This document shows, piece by piece, positions 9,643-18,618 of a stretch of 64,000 nucleotides of DNA (position 1 is its first letter; each line of letters starts with the position of its first letter). Made by a program: the position numbers and the translations under genes. The notes under the pieces are model-generated. The model saw only the letters and a program-made list of their open reading frames with translations, did not search any database and had not been told where the DNA came from. The stretch is from an uncultured Oscillospiraceae bacterium (lineage in GTDB: Bacteria; Bacillota; Clostridia; Oscillospirales; Ruminococcaceae): NCBI GenBank assembly GCA_904396495.1, contig CAJFOJ010000004.1, positions 28,570 through 92,569 on the forward strand, given 5' to 3'.

Positions 9643-9905
9643 CAAATTTTTCTCGCCACCTTTGCATAGATGAGGATGGAACTGATGATGCAGAGAAGCT
9701 TTGCAATGTTGACTTCTAACACAAATCCGAAATTGAGTTTGACAATCGCCAGATCAATGGACACTGGATTTGGATACCCAACTCCAATGGAATCCCCCCA
9801 GCAGAGCCATTTTAAAAAGGAAACGTCCTGCGCCAGATTGGTGATGATGGTTCCAAGGATAATCCCAGACAGCAAAAACAACAGAAATAGCAGTGTTTTT
9901 TTCAA
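9642..9905 (-). CDS. DUF4321 small membrane protein
   Basis: Unknown function; 87 residues with hydrophobic helices near each end and a central GDSIGVGYPNPVSIDLAIVKL segment typical of DUF4321. I prefer the TTG at 9905, which has AGAGGAG five bases upstream. An in-frame ATG at 9923 overlaps the dut stop but lacks a ribosome site. In many Clostridia this gene sits next to maf and mreB, so a role in the envelope or elongation is plausible but unproven. Confidence 0.8.
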   Translation of the reverse strand: MKKTLLFLLFLLSGIILGTIITNLAQDVSFLKWLCWGDSIGVGYPNPVSIDLAIVKLNFGFVLEVNIAKLLCIISSILIYAKVARKI

Positions 9906-9919
9906 TTCGTCTCCTCTTT

Positions 9920-10366
9920 TCATGATAGCTTTTCACGTCCGGTTGAACCGAAGCCTCCAGAACCTCTTGCAGTGTCGTCCAGCTCCACAACTTCCTCGAT
10001 TTCAGGCAGTAGGATAGGGGAAACGACCAGTTGTGCGATACGGTCGCCGTTGTGAATGGTAAAGGGGGTATTTGAGTGGTTTGTGACCGGAACTAAAATT
10101 TCGCCTCGGTAATCGCTGTCGACGACGCCGACACAGTTGGCCAAAGTGATGCCGTGTTTGGAGGCCAATCCACTGCGAGGATAAATAAGCCCCACCGTTC
10201 CCACTTCCAAACCGACGGCGATACCTGTGGGTATTTTCACGATTTCACCGGGGCGAATGATCACATCCTGATCCAAAAGAGCAGATAAATCGAGCCCCGC
10301 GCTTTCCGCCGTAGCCCGTTTGGGTATTACAGCACCAGCGCGCATACATTTGATTTTGAGTTTCAT
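9920..10366 (-). CDS. dut: dUTP diphosphatase (trimeric dUTPase)
   Basis: Hydrolyses dUTP to dUMP and pyrophosphate, keeping uracil out of DNA and feeding dTMP synthesis. The 148 residues contain all five trimeric dUTPase motifs in order: AGLDL, PRSGLA, GVVDSDYRGE with the catalytic aspartate, GDRIAQLVV, and the C-terminal RGSGGFGSTG lid. It lies 12 bases after the U32 gene, ahead of DUF4321 and maf. Confidence 0.97.
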   Translation of the reverse strand: MKLKIKCMRAGAVIPKRATAESAGLDLSALLDQDVIIRPGEIVKIPTGIAVGLEVGTVGLIYPRSGLASKHGITLANCVGVVDSDYRGEILVPVTNHSNTPFTIHNGDRIAQLVVSPILLPEIEEVVELDDTARGSGGFGSTGREKLS

Positions 10367-10378
10367 AATAGGGATACC

Positions 10379-12430
10379 TCATTCTACGCCGCGGTAGTAC
10401 AATCCGCGGGTGCATTCCTGCGAAAGTTTTTGTCCCTGCTGGAATGCCTCTACAATTTCTTTTGCCTGCTTTTTTTCTTCGATGGTAAAATCCAGCAGGA
10501 TAAAGTGGATATTTGAAATTTCGCGCTGCCGGTCGCTGATGGAGAGGGGCAACGGGTTGTAAATAAAACTTACTTCCTCGTCGCAACGCACCGGAAATCG
10601 AAGTCCTTTGCGATCGATAAGATACCCCTTTTTCCCGCAAGCCTTACAGCCGATTTGAGCCTTGACGGGACAGTTGCGCACGGCCATCAACGGCAGATGG
10701 CCGTAGCCTACCATCCCCATTGCCAACGGTGTCTTTAGTTGCCGGATCCAGTCCAATTTTGCTTCAATGGAAACCATCGCCGATCGAAGCCCCAAATTTT
10801 TGCCAACTTTCAGGCTGTAGGAATTGGCAAGGTTTAAAAATGAACCGCCAAAGAGCTGCATTTCCGCCTGTTTTCCCAAGGTTATGTGGGAAAGGTTATC
10901 GCAATACAACGAGGTAAATCCCACCTGCCGTAACCGTTTTAACTGTGTCAAAGCCCTTTCTTCCCTGTGAAAAGCATATCGGGGCGCAACCAGTATAATT
11001 TTATCACAATAGGGAAATAATTCCTCTTGATGCGCTTCCACCTCATGAAGCGGGAGCAAAATTTTATCCAAATACGGCTCTGTGTCCCAGGGAATCTGAT
11101 TGTATCGCAGAAATTTTCCCCAGTAAACGAGAGGCCCGGTTTGGGCAATAGTTTCCACCTGGGGGAGAGGGCAATCCAAAAATTCCACCGGCATTCCGCC
11201 ACGGAGCAAATCCAACTTTTTAACAGCCTCCCGGCGGACACTATTAAAAGCGGCGGAAGGAAGTGTCAAGCCGCTGTCTATTTCAGCGTCAAAGTCCTCC
11301 AAATAGTAAGGGGTTCCCCCCAGTTTAGAGAGGAATTTTTTGGAGATGTCGGCGGTCGCCGCGTTCCCCATGGTTTCTTGAGGGATTTCCCCCTCCGCCC
11401 AAACCGTGTGCCCGTCCAGGTCGTGGATTTCCAGTCGAATGGGTTTGTTCCTCTTCATAACAAAAGTCATTGACACCGGAATCAGGGGAGTCTGCCTATG
11501 ATATAACTGGGCAAGGGGCTTTAAGACTTCATTTGCTGCGACCACGTCTTCTTTTTTTCGGAACCCAAACATGGATTTGTCCAATTGGGCGTCAAAATAG
11601 CCACTGGTAAATCCGCTTCTGGAAAAGACTGCCTGTAAAGCTGCAAGGTCGGGTTGTTCTCCATCCAATGCCTTACGGCAGGCGGTCACGGCAGCGGCCA
11701 CGTATTCCGGCCGCTTCATCCGGCCTTCGATTTTTACCGAATTTACACCTATTTTTCGCAGGAGTGGAAGTTTGTCCACCAAACTCATATCCTTGAGGGA
11801 GAGGACGTTTTCCCCTTTTCCCATTGCAGTAAAAGGCAGGCGGCAAGGCTGGGCGCATTGCCCCCGGTTGCCGCTTTTTCCACCGAATAAAGCGCTCATA
11901 TAGCATTGCCCTGAAACACACATGCAATGCGCCCCATGGACGAATACTTCCAATTCTAACGAGGTGCTTTGCCGAATGTGAACAATTTCCTCCCGCGAGA
12001 GTTCCCGGGCCAGCACCACACGGGAAAAGCCCATATCTTCCGCTGCTTTGACGCCGGCAGGAGAACAAATTGCCATCTGGGTCGAAGCGTGGAGAGCCAC
12101 ACTCGGCGCTAAAGTTTTGACAATGGATGCAACGCCGATATCCTGCACAATAAAGGCGTCAACTCCTGCTTTGCAAGCCACTTTAATGCAATGCTTTAAG
12201 TTATCCAATTCATGATCAAATACCAGGATATTCAGCGCTTGGTGCACCTGGACTCCACAGCGATGAGCGTATGTCACTGCCTCATAAAGCTCGTCCTCAC
12301 TAAAATTCTGGCTGTTTTTGCGGGCGCTAAAATTTTTTTGCCCCAAGTAAACCGCGTTTGCTCCACAGCGCACAGCGGCCTTTAATGCTTCCATCGAACC
12401 GACGGGCGCCAATAATTCCACTTTGTTCAA
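10379..12430 (-). CDS. Peptidase U32 family protein (RlhA/TrhP-like)
   Basis: 683 residues. The N-terminal half is a TIM-barrel U32 domain beginning KVELLAPVGSMEALKAAVRCGANAVYLG. The U32 signature lies near residues 165-200, with EVFVHGAHCMCVSGQCYMS and the following GNRGQCAQPCR cysteines; a long second half with further Cys near the C-terminus (CKACGKKG) could complete a metal or Fe-S site. Relatives hydroxylate rRNA (RlhA, C2501) or tRNA uridine 34 (TrhP); peptidase activity is doubtful for most members. Start TTG at 12430, with AAAGGCGG upstream. It sits next to zapA, a common pairing in Clostridia. Confidence 0.88.
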   Translation of the reverse strand: MNKVELLAPVGSMEALKAAVRCGANAVYLGQKNFSARKNSQNFSEDELYEAVTYAHRCGVQVHQALNILVFDHELDNLKHCIKVACKAGVDAFIVQDIGVASIVKTLAPSVALHASTQMAICSPAGVKAAEDMGFSRVVLARELSREEIVHIRQSTSLELEVFVHGAHCMCVSGQCYMSALFGGKSGNRGQCAQPCRLPFTAMGKGENVLSLKDMSLVDKLPLLRKIGVNSVKIEGRMKRPEYVAAAVTACRKALDGEQPDLAALQAVFSRSGFTSGYFDAQLDKSMFGFRKKEDVVAANEVLKPLAQLYHRQTPLIPVSMTFVMKRNKPIRLEIHDLDGHTVWAEGEIPQETMGNAATADISKKFLSKLGGTPYYLEDFDAEIDSGLTLPSAAFNSVRREAVKKLDLLRGGMPVEFLDCPLPQVETIAQTGPLVYWGKFLRYNQIPWDTEPYLDKILLPLHEVEAHQEELFPYCDKIILVAPRYAFHREERALTQLKRLRQVGFTSLYCDNLSHITLGKQAEMQLFGGSFLNLANSYSLKVGKNLGLRSAMVSIEAKLDWIRQLKTPLAMGMVGYGHLPLMAVRNCPVKAQIGCKACGKKGYLIDRKGLRFPVRCDEEVSFIYNPLPLSISDRQREISNIHFILLDFTIEEKKQAKEIVEAFQQGQKLSQECTRGLYYRGVE

Positions 12431-12462
12431 TTCAAGGGCCCGCCTTTCGAATTGGTTTCAGT

Positions 12463-12837
12463 TTAGCTGTTATCCACTTTGTCTCGGAGGGAGCGAAGAC
12501 CTAAGTCATTTTTTAAGGACTCGTTTTCACTTTTGAGTGCGTCGAGCTCTTTGCGGAGCTGATCTGCCTCGATACGCATATTAGTGGCCTCTTCCACATA
12601 GCCTTTGATCTGTGCGCGGATATTGTCCACGTCGGAGACTGACTTCATGTTGTCGTCCAGAAGAGAGAGTCCCACCATAACGGCGGCGGAAGTAAGGCTC
12701 GCGCTTTCGTTTTCGTCCATAAACTGGGTGATTTTTTTGTCCAGGTCTTTGGCAAGCGTGATGACATAGGACGGATTTTCTTCCGTCTGCAGGTTATAAC
12801 TTTTCCCGCAGATGACGACTTTCACTTTATTGAGCAT
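12463..12837 (-). CDS. zapA: Cell division protein ZapA
   Basis: Promotes FtsZ filament bundling at mid-cell. It has 124 residues: the N-terminal ZapA domain (VKVVICGKSYNLQTEENPSYVITLAKDLD) followed by a long coiled coil of Glu/Lys/Leu heptads to the C-terminus. The ATG has GGGGGAAAAGG upstream. It is the first gene of the leftward block, about 105 bases after a good promoter, and is followed after 32 bases by the U32 gene. Confidence 0.93.
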   Translation of the reverse strand: MLNKVKVVICGKSYNLQTEENPSYVITLAKDLDKKITQFMDENESASLTSAAVMVGLSLLDDNMKSVSDVDNIRAQIKGYVEEATNMRIEADQLRKELDALKSENESLKNDLGLRSLRDKVDNS

Positions 12838-12944
12838 ACCCTTTTCCCCCTAATGCGGCGGTAAAGCCACATTTTTTCTGCAAAAACTGCCTATTTGAAG
12901 GCCCTTCCGGCAAAATGAGACAGTTTTTTTGCATATATACTATA

Positions 12945-12972
12945 ATTATATTATATTTTCCTCTAAATGCAA
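12945..12972 (-). promoter_or_regulatory. Promoter for the zapA-U32-dut-maf block
   Basis: On the minus strand, -35 TTGCAT (12967-12972), 16-base spacer and -10 TATAAT (12945-12950). It is embedded in very AT-rich DNA with alternative TATAAT-like boxes a few bases away, so the exact start point is uncertain. Confidence 0.55.
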
Positions 12973-13042
12973 AGTAGTTTCATAGTTTTTTTATAATTTG
13001 CTTTCTTTTTCCCGCATTTTATATGGAAAATCCATTCAAATG

Positions 13043-13069
13043 TTTTCAAAAGGCATTGCCTTTTGAAAA
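13043..13069. repeat. Perfect 13-bp inverted repeat, 1-base centre
   Basis: Arms TTTTCAAAAGGCA and its exact complement around a single T. There is no adjacent gene end that it could terminate, and no simple T-run follows a GC-rich stem. It may be an operator between the two divergent genes or a structured RNA element. Confidence 0.6.
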
Positions 13070-13239
13070 AGTAAATTGTAAAATAATAGTTGCACCCCAT
13101 ATTACGGATGCACATGCCTGCTTAATTAAACAATAGCGGGAACAAAATACCCGCTGCGACACTGTTTTTTAAACTTGCTATAGAGAGCGTCAACGTATAT
13201 AGAAGAGAAGCGGCGCATTGAAAGGAAGTGACGGCTCCA

Positions 13240-13998
13240 ATGGACAACCTTCCAAAGAAGCGGATCGTCCTACTGGATGAAATTCGCGGATTCGCAATCG
13301 TCTGTATGGTGATCTACCATTTTTTATATGACTTGATTCAAGGGCAAATCCTATCAATTCCCATCTTCGATTCCGGCCCGATCAATTTTATTCGAGACAT
13401 ATTTGCGGGACTCTTTATGTTCCTTTCCGGTATCAGCTGTCTTTTGTCGAGAAATAACCTGCGACGGGGCGTTTACTGCATGGGGGCGGCTTTTCTGGTC
13501 ACTGGCGTCACCGCTTTATTTATGCCTCAAATGCCCATCCGGTTTGGCATTTTGCATCTGTTAGGCACCTGTATGATTCTATTCGGCGTGCTGGAACCGC
13601 TGCTTCAAAAGATGAAGAGGCCCTTGTGGGGAATCGTGTTGTGCGCAGTGATGTTTTTGCTCACCTGGGGAGCAAAAGAGGGATATGTAGGAATCCCTAC
13701 ATTGCTGGAAATCTCCATCCCTGAAATTTTTTATCAAACCGAAGTGTTTTTCCCCTTTGGCGTCATGTCAGAAGGCTTTGTATCCGGGGATTATTATCCC
13801 CTTTTCCCCTGGATGTTCTGCTTTTTTGCGGGGGGATTTTTCGCCCTTTGGTACCGAAACCGCGAAATCCCCAGGTGGGCTTATAATACCCACTTGCCAT
13901 TTTTGGCGCTGGCGGGAAGATACACCCTGTGGATTTATCTAATTCACCAGCCGGTACTGTTCGTGATATTAAAGCTCATTGAAATCATTCGATCTTAA
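13240..13998 (+). CDS. DUF1624/HGSNAT-like membrane acyltransferase
   Basis: Predicted integral membrane protein of about 252 residues with seven or eight hydrophobic helices. The N-terminal RIVLLDEIRGFAIVCMVIYHFLYDL is characteristic of the heparan-alpha-glucosaminide N-acetyltransferase catalytic family (DUF1624/PF07786). Such proteins are thought to move acyl groups across the membrane onto extracellular sugars; the substrate here is unknown. I prefer the ATG at 13240, with AAGGAAG 11 bases upstream; a GTG at 13228 is too close to that site. Its last 14 bases overlap the end of the convergent phosphoesterase gene. Confidence 0.82.
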   Translation: MDNLPKKRIVLLDEIRGFAIVCMVIYHFLYDLIQGQILSIPIFDSGPINFIRDIFAGLFMFLSGISCLLSRNNLRRGVYCMGAAFLVTGVTALFMPQMPIRFGILHLLGTCMILFGVLEPLLQKMKRPLWGIVLCAVMFLLTWGAKEGYVGIPTLLEISIPEIFYQTEVFFPFGVMSEGFVSGDYYPLFPWMFCFFAGGFFALWYRNREIPRWAYNTHLPFLALAGRYTLWIYLIHQPVLFVILKLIEIIRS

Positions 13999-14656
13999 TA
14001 ATCTGCCGGTATACGGCTGTGTACCGGGGAGGAACCGGCTTGTCCAGATGGTACCGTCCAAAATACCAATGGGTAAATTGGCAACGGCTCGCCACCTCGT
14101 CAAAAAGGCTGTGAATAAAGCTTAGCTCATTGTCATCCATATATAGGAACTGCTTAATGGTCCCCGGGGCGTCATGAGTGACGATAAAGTCCACCCGATT
14201 GCGGTGGGCGGCCAACTGATCTAATGCATGCTGGGTTTCCTGGACAGAGGGCTGTTCTTCCTCCCAGAATGCCTTTTCCACATCGTTTAGGTCGAGAGCA
14301 CGCTCCTTGGAATCCCCGCCGCCAAAGGCAAAGACTGACCTGCCGTCTATTTCATAGATTTCCCCACGCATGAGCTGGTAGAGGTTGCCGCTGATTTTCC
14401 GCGCCTTGCCTCCCTTGTAAGCGACGACGGGGTATTCTTTTAATAACTCGTAATTGTCGTGACATCCTTCGACAAAAAGGGTATCATAGCGGCGCTTGCC
14501 GATTTTTTTTAATATTTTCTGTTCTTCTTTGGAGCCATCCCACACAAATCCAAAATCGCCGCAGACGATGAGCACGTCCCGGCTTTTGAGTTTTTTCAGT
14601 TCCGGCACACAGAGACGGTCAAAATCTCCGTGGAGATCCCCCGTAATACAGATCAC
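13985..14656 (-). CDS. Metallophosphoesterase
   Basis: Calcineurin-like phosphoesterase of about 223 residues. The metal-binding motifs appear in order: GDLHGDFDRL at the N-terminus, GDFGFVW, GCHDNY (a GNHD variant with Cys for Asn), THDAPG and FGRYHLD near the C-terminus. I prefer the GTG at 14656, preceded by AAAGGGG, which puts the DLHG motif at residue 6 as in relatives; an in-frame ATG eight codons earlier is possible. The substrate is unknown. It runs against and overlaps the DUF1624 gene by 14 bases. Confidence 0.85.
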   Translation of the reverse strand: MICITGDLHGDFDRLCVPELKKLKSRDVLIVCGDFGFVWDGSKEEQKILKKIGKRRYDTLFVEGCHDNYELLKEYPVVAYKGGKARKISGNLYQLMRGEIYEIDGRSVFAFGGGDSKERALDLNDVEKAFWEEEQPSVQETQHALDQLAAHRNRVDFIVTHDAPGTIKQFLYMDDNELSFIHSLFDEVASRCQFTHWYFGRYHLDKPVPPRYTAVYRQIIKIE

Positions 14657-14783
14657 AACCTCGTTCCCCTTTCCCAGCATATAACTTATTTGAATGCCTT
14701 TATAAAGCGATTTCCTCTATCCGCTATTATACAATACTTTCATTTGAGGGGCAATAGAAAGAAGCTAAAACTAGATAAAAAGG

Positions 14784-14822
14784 AAAACCGATGCAGCCGA
14801 ATTCCAAGGCTGCATCGGTTTT
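14784..14822 (-). terminator. Terminator of the GntR/ABC operon
   Basis: Perfect 15-bp stem (AAAACCGATGCAGCC and its complement) with a 9-base loop, ending two bases from the permease stop. A/T tracts on both flanks let it work leftward. Confidence 0.85.
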
Positions 14823-14823
14823 A

Positions 14824-17001
14824 TTACAAGGCAATTCTGGTATCGGCACCGGGAAGTTCTTCCATCTCTTCCGAGTATAAAGCTCCACTTTGGATAAGCT
14901 CCCTCACCTGATCCTCGTATTGTGGGTAGACTAAATAGTTGGTCCCTCCCAAAATGACGACGTCGTGGGGCGTTTCTGAAAAATAGATGGGAGTAATCAT
15001 AGTGAGAAGTGATTCCAATTTCTCCTGGGTGAGCAGGTGAAATTCCGGCTTGTAAACGTCGGAAAAATACGGTCCACTGTACTTTTCCGGCATCCATTCG
15101 TCGTATTGAGCGCTTTGCCCCGTGCAGAAAAAGACAAGCCCGGTTTTATCGGGATATTGCATCAGTGTTTGCCGGTCTTCCTTAGGAATATAGGCGACGG
15201 CAGGAATTTCTTCAATGGAGGGCTCAAAAAAGTCAAAAGCGTTTCTCTGTAAAAAGGATAGGATGTATTTGTCGCTTGGATAAACGGAAAACTGGACGCC
15301 GATATATGCGTCCGCGGTGTTGAACAGCTCTAAAAATCCTACGGGGCTTTCTACAGGAGACATGTGAAAACTGCTGTCCCGGTTTCGGATATCGGTTTCA
15401 ATGGCATTTTTTAAATCGTCCGCCTGCTCTGTCGTCATCGAATAGGAAACAGCGCCCTGACAGAGGTTACTGTACAACGAAACAGAATCAAACCGATCAA
15501 AATTCACTTTTTCAAGCCACTGTAAAAAGCCCTGCTTATAAGCTTCACTCTGTGCAATTTGGTATAAAGGCTTTGTTAGTACAAAGGGGCAACGGTTGTA
15601 TTCCCGGTACATTTTAAATCCATTTTGAAGCGTATAGGTAATCCGCACCTGGCACTCCCCATAGTCCAATGAAGAATAGGTTCCGTCATCAAAAGAATAG
15701 GGGGTGTATTCTACAAACTTGTACTGAGGCGGCAAACGCGAGGAAGTCGCTTCAGAATCAAAAGACGGGTTTTCCTGTAAAGTATCAAGATTGGCCACTA
15801 TGCTTTGATGAAAATCAAGAGCCCTTTGGATACTTTCCCGATCGGAAAGAATGATGCTGCTCCTTAGCGCAGAGGAAGCGTAGGAACCTGGAGCATCCCA
15901 CTCAATTTGAACGCCCTCTACCTGCTGGATTGCGGGTATACGGGTTTCAAAGCCAAAGGTGTGAGTCAGGTTGCTGATTGCGAAAAAGGCGGTGGCCAAC
16001 ACGGCAGCAGCACAGCCTACGATAGCGGTTTGAGCGATTTTACGAAATCCCCGGTTGCGAATGGTGTCCAGCGCAAAGTAGGTGATAAGCCCTAGCAAGA
16101 TACCCAACAAATAGGAGTAAATTTGTTCGCCGCCCAAGGCCAAAGACATTCCCAGACCGACGGTAATGGAAATGAGTAAACTCCCAATGTAAAATAGGGG
16201 AACGTAGGCAAAACTTTGCCCAGCGCTTTCACTTTTGCGCTTTTGATACAGGTAAGCGCCTAGGAAGGCGACGATTACAGCAATAAATAACAGGGGGAGC
16301 AACTTCCACCACTGGTAGGACTGCCAGTCAGGGTAAAAGTACAAAAGCTGTCGCGCGGCAGAAAAGCTGTACAAAATGTCGCTGACGATATTCATCGAAT
16401 GGGCCGGATATCCATAGGTATTGGAGGAAACAAAGGAAAAGCCGGCAGATAAAAAGAGAGGATATCCGATATGCAGCATTCCAAAATAGGTGATGCTTTC
16501 AAACAACGTACCACAGTTAACCATGATAAAGACCATGGTGCTGTAAAAGCAGATCATCGCCATAAAGATCAAGGGATAATCCACCTGTAGGGCGACAAAA
16601 TCGTTGAGAAAACTCTGAATTGCCACTGTAACCCCGCCAAACAGCAGGTAGGGAATGAGCAAAACAGTTAGACCAAACAGGTAATTCCCCCAAAAAAGGT
16701 TTTTTCTGCTGACAGGCAGGGAGTGAAAGACATCTACCGCTTGCCGGTTGTTGATGTACTGAAAGAGAATGAGGGGTAACGCAATGCTCATCCCCAAAGC
16801 CAGCAGATGGAACAACGCTTCAGTGGGAATATAGACCCGTCCGGCGGCGGAATTTGACAACGCAGACAGCAACAGGGCCAGGGGCATGAGTAAAAACATA
16901 AGGATGGCATAGAGTATCCATATACTTTTATATCGGTGTAGGTTGTGGGTAAATACGCTACTCATCCGGTTGCTTTTAATGGAAGATAACATTGGCGTCA
17001 T
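14824..17001 (-). CDS. ABC-2 type transporter permease, large (YtrC/DUF6449-like)
   Basis: 725-residue membrane protein, the permease partner of the ATPase that overlaps it by 26 bases. The N-terminal half has six or more hydrophobic helices with the FHSLPVSRKNLFWGNYLFGL motif that I associate with this permease group. The second half (about 380-725) is a large soluble, probably extracellular domain rich in aromatic and acidic residues. Start ATG at 17001 behind GGAGGTGA. With a GntR/YtrA repressor and an ATPase in one operon, it resembles envelope-stress or antibiotic-response ABC systems; the substrate cannot be read from sequence. Confidence 0.82.
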   Translation of the reverse strand: MTPMLSSIKSNRMSSVFTHNLHRYKSIWILYAILMFLLMPLALLLSALSNSAAGRVYIPTEALFHLLALGMSIALPLILFQYINNRQAVDVFHSLPVSRKNLFWGNYLFGLTVLLIPYLLFGGVTVAIQSFLNDFVALQVDYPLIFMAMICFYSTMVFIMVNCGTLFESITYFGMLHIGYPLFLSAGFSFVSSNTYGYPAHSMNIVSDILYSFSAARQLLYFYPDWQSYQWWKLLPLLFIAVIVAFLGAYLYQKRKSESAGQSFAYVPLFYIGSLLISITVGLGMSLALGGEQIYSYLLGILLGLITYFALDTIRNRGFRKIAQTAIVGCAAAVLATAFFAISNLTHTFGFETRIPAIQQVEGVQIEWDAPGSYASSALRSSIILSDRESIQRALDFHQSIVANLDTLQENPSFDSEATSSRLPPQYKFVEYTPYSFDDGTYSSLDYGECQVRITYTLQNGFKMYREYNRCPFVLTKPLYQIAQSEAYKQGFLQWLEKVNFDRFDSVSLYSNLCQGAVSYSMTTEQADDLKNAIETDIRNRDSSFHMSPVESPVGFLELFNTADAYIGVQFSVYPSDKYILSFLQRNAFDFFEPSIEEIPAVAYIPKEDRQTLMQYPDKTGLVFFCTGQSAQYDEWMPEKYSGPYFSDVYKPEFHLLTQEKLESLLTMITPIYFSETPHDVVILGGTNYLVYPQYEDQVRELIQSGALYSEEMEELPGADTRIAL

Positions 17002-17878
17002 ACCCTTTCACCTCCATTTCGTACAGGAATACTTCTTCTAATGTCAGCGGAAGCGCCTCCAGCGCCAGCGGCCGCAACGGATTGAGTTTTTCTTCGATTT
17101 CGGCTAAATTTCCCTTGACAATCAGCGTCAAAAAACGCCCAACAGCTTGATAAGACATGAGGGACACGGTTTGGGACAGCTGTTCTTTTGATAGATCGGA
17201 TGCAAACACCACCTGAATTTTGTGGACCTCTCCTCGTAGGTCGTCCAATTGCTTACTATAGAGCAAATCACCTTTGTGCAGAATTCCCACTGTGTCGCAG
17301 ATTTCATCCAGTTCCCGCAGGTTGTGAGATGAGATGACAGCGGTCATCTGCCGGTCGGCCATGGCGTCAGAGAGGACCTTGCGCACCACCTGTCGTTTTA
17401 CCGGGTCTAAGCCGTCAAAGCACTCGTCTAACAGCAGATAGTCCGGCATGGTAGACATTCCTAACAAAAACGCACTTTGCCGCTTCATCCCCTTGGAGTA
17501 GGTGGCAATTTTCTTGTCGGCAGGAAGGTGGAAAAGCTCGCACAGTTCTTGATACAGGCTTAGGTTGAAGTTAGGGTAAAATCGGCAGTAAAAATCCGCC
17601 ATATTGTGGAGCGTATACTGGCCAATAAAATAAGGCTCATCAGATACAAAAAAGACTTTCTGCTTCATTTCCGGGTTTTCAAAAATCTCTTTCCCTTCTA
17701 CTAAAACTTTGCCTCCATCTGGAGCATAAACCCCCGCAATCAATCGCAATAAGGTAGATTTACCAGCGCCATTAGAACCTACTAAACCGTAAATCGATCC
17801 TTTCCGAATTTCCATGCTGATGTGATCCAGTGCTCTCACTTCGCCAAACCGTTTTTCCACTTGGTTCATTTGAATCAC
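16976..17878 (-). CDS. ABC transporter ATP-binding protein (YtrB-like)
   Basis: 300-residue ATPase. Walker A is GLVGSNGAGKST (about 32-43), the signature region reads YSKGMKRQ instead of LSGGQ, as is common in this subfamily, Walker B is YLLLDECFDGLDP and the H-loop is VISSHN. The residue after the Walker B catalytic Glu is Cys where most relatives have Pro. The start overlaps the GntR stop by ATGA and the end overlaps the permease, so all three are translationally coupled. Confidence 0.92.
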   Translation of the reverse strand: MIQMNQVEKRFGEVRALDHISMEIRKGSIYGLVGSNGAGKSTLLRLIAGVYAPDGGKVLVEGKEIFENPEMKQKVFFVSDEPYFIGQYTLHNMADFYCRFYPNFNLSLYQELCELFHLPADKKIATYSKGMKRQSAFLLGMSTMPDYLLLDECFDGLDPVKRQVVRKVLSDAMADRQMTAVISSHNLRELDEICDTVGILHKGDLLYSKQLDDLRGEVHKIQVVFASDLSKEQLSQTVSLMSYQAVGRFLTLIVKGNLAEIEEKLNPLRPLALEALPLTLEEVFLYEMEVKGYDANVIFH

Positions 17879-18258
17879 TTGTCCTCACCTGTCCTTCCAT
17901 CCGCATAAACCGTCTCGATTATGCCCTCCAGCTCGCTCTGAGATACCCCAAACTGCTTTGCTTTTCCCGCAATTTTTAAAAAGTCCGCCAAAACCTCCTG
18001 TTTTACTGACTGAACAGAAAAAATATCGTCGGTGACAAAACTTCCCTTGCCGGAAACCGAATAGATGATTTTTTCATTTTCCAGTTCTTGATAGGCTTTG
18101 GAGACAGTATTGGGATTGATCCCCAGCTCTCTGGCTAATACCCGAACAGAAGGAAGCTGCTCATTGGGCTTTAACACACCCATACAAGCAAACTTCACCA
18201 CCTGTTCTTTTAACTGTAAATAGATGGCTTCGCCGTTTTTTAGATTAATCTGAAACAT
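17875..18258 (-). CDS. GntR-family (YtrA-type) transcriptional regulator
   Basis: 127 residues: an N-terminal winged helix-turn-helix (IYLQLKEQVVKFACMGVLKPNEQLPSVRVLARELGINPNTVSKAYQELE) and only a short C-terminal dimerisation helix pair, the YtrA layout with no large ligand domain. As the first gene of the ABC operon it probably represses its own promoter; a dyad in the upstream DNA (18314-18334) is the likely operator. Confidence 0.92.
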   Translation of the reverse strand: MFQINLKNGEAIYLQLKEQVVKFACMGVLKPNEQLPSVRVLARELGINPNTVSKAYQELENEKIIYSVSGKGSFVTDDIFSVQSVKQEVLADFLKIAGKAKQFGVSQSELEGIIETVYADGRTGEDK

Positions 18259-18313
18259 GCCCTCACCTCGAAAAAGGATGGCTTTTCTTTGAATGGCACT
18301 CCTGCGTATTATC

Positions 18314-18334
18314 TGTACTAGTTTGATTAATACA
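18314..18334. promoter_or_regulatory. Candidate YtrA-type operator
   Basis: Imperfect 21-base dyad TGTACTAGT-TTG-ATTAATACA; 7 of 9 arm positions are symmetrical. It lies 56 bases upstream of the GntR start, directly behind a GATAAT -10-like box for leftward transcription (18308-18313), so a bound repressor would block the promoter. Confidence 0.5.
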
Positions 18335-18609
18335 CTTTGAGTATATGAAAAACGCTAGGATAAATCAATGGCAATCATGCATAAATTTTAGGAAAATACA
18401 TTGTATATTACCGCAATCAAAAACGATTTTATATTTTTTACAGACTTTTGACACAATAAAGCTGGACTTTTTAAAAGTCTTTTAATATAATATAATGGGA
18501 AAGATTTGGGAAACCTTTTAATAAGAATTTCTTTTATTTAAATTCAGCAATTCATTGTACTCGGTTTTGTACTTGTTTACCAAGTCAGAATTGTTCCTAC
18601 CATTTACCC

Positions 18610-18618
18610 TGTTATAAT
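18610..18618 (+). promoter_or_regulatory. Extended -10 promoter for pyk
   Basis: TGTTATAAT, a TGn-TATAAT extended -10, with a weak TTGTTC 16 bases upstream of the TATAAT. Transcription would start about 50 bases before the pyk ATG. Confidence 0.5.

Larger units (their letters stand above)
12838..13239. other. 402-base divergent intergenic region
   Basis: This gap lies between zapA (leftward) and the DUF1624 gene (rightward). It holds the zapA promoter, a perfect 27-base inverted repeat at 13043-13069, a small GC-rich hairpin at 13135-13155 (AGCGGG/CCCGCT) and a weak candidate rightward promoter (GCGACA at 13156, 17 bases, TATAGA at 13179). I see no coding sequence in it. Confidence 0.6.

Noticed and set aside
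12838..13239. CRISPR or repeat array in the AT-rich gap
   Set aside because: Only a single palindrome and one hairpin are present; no regular spacing or direct repeats.
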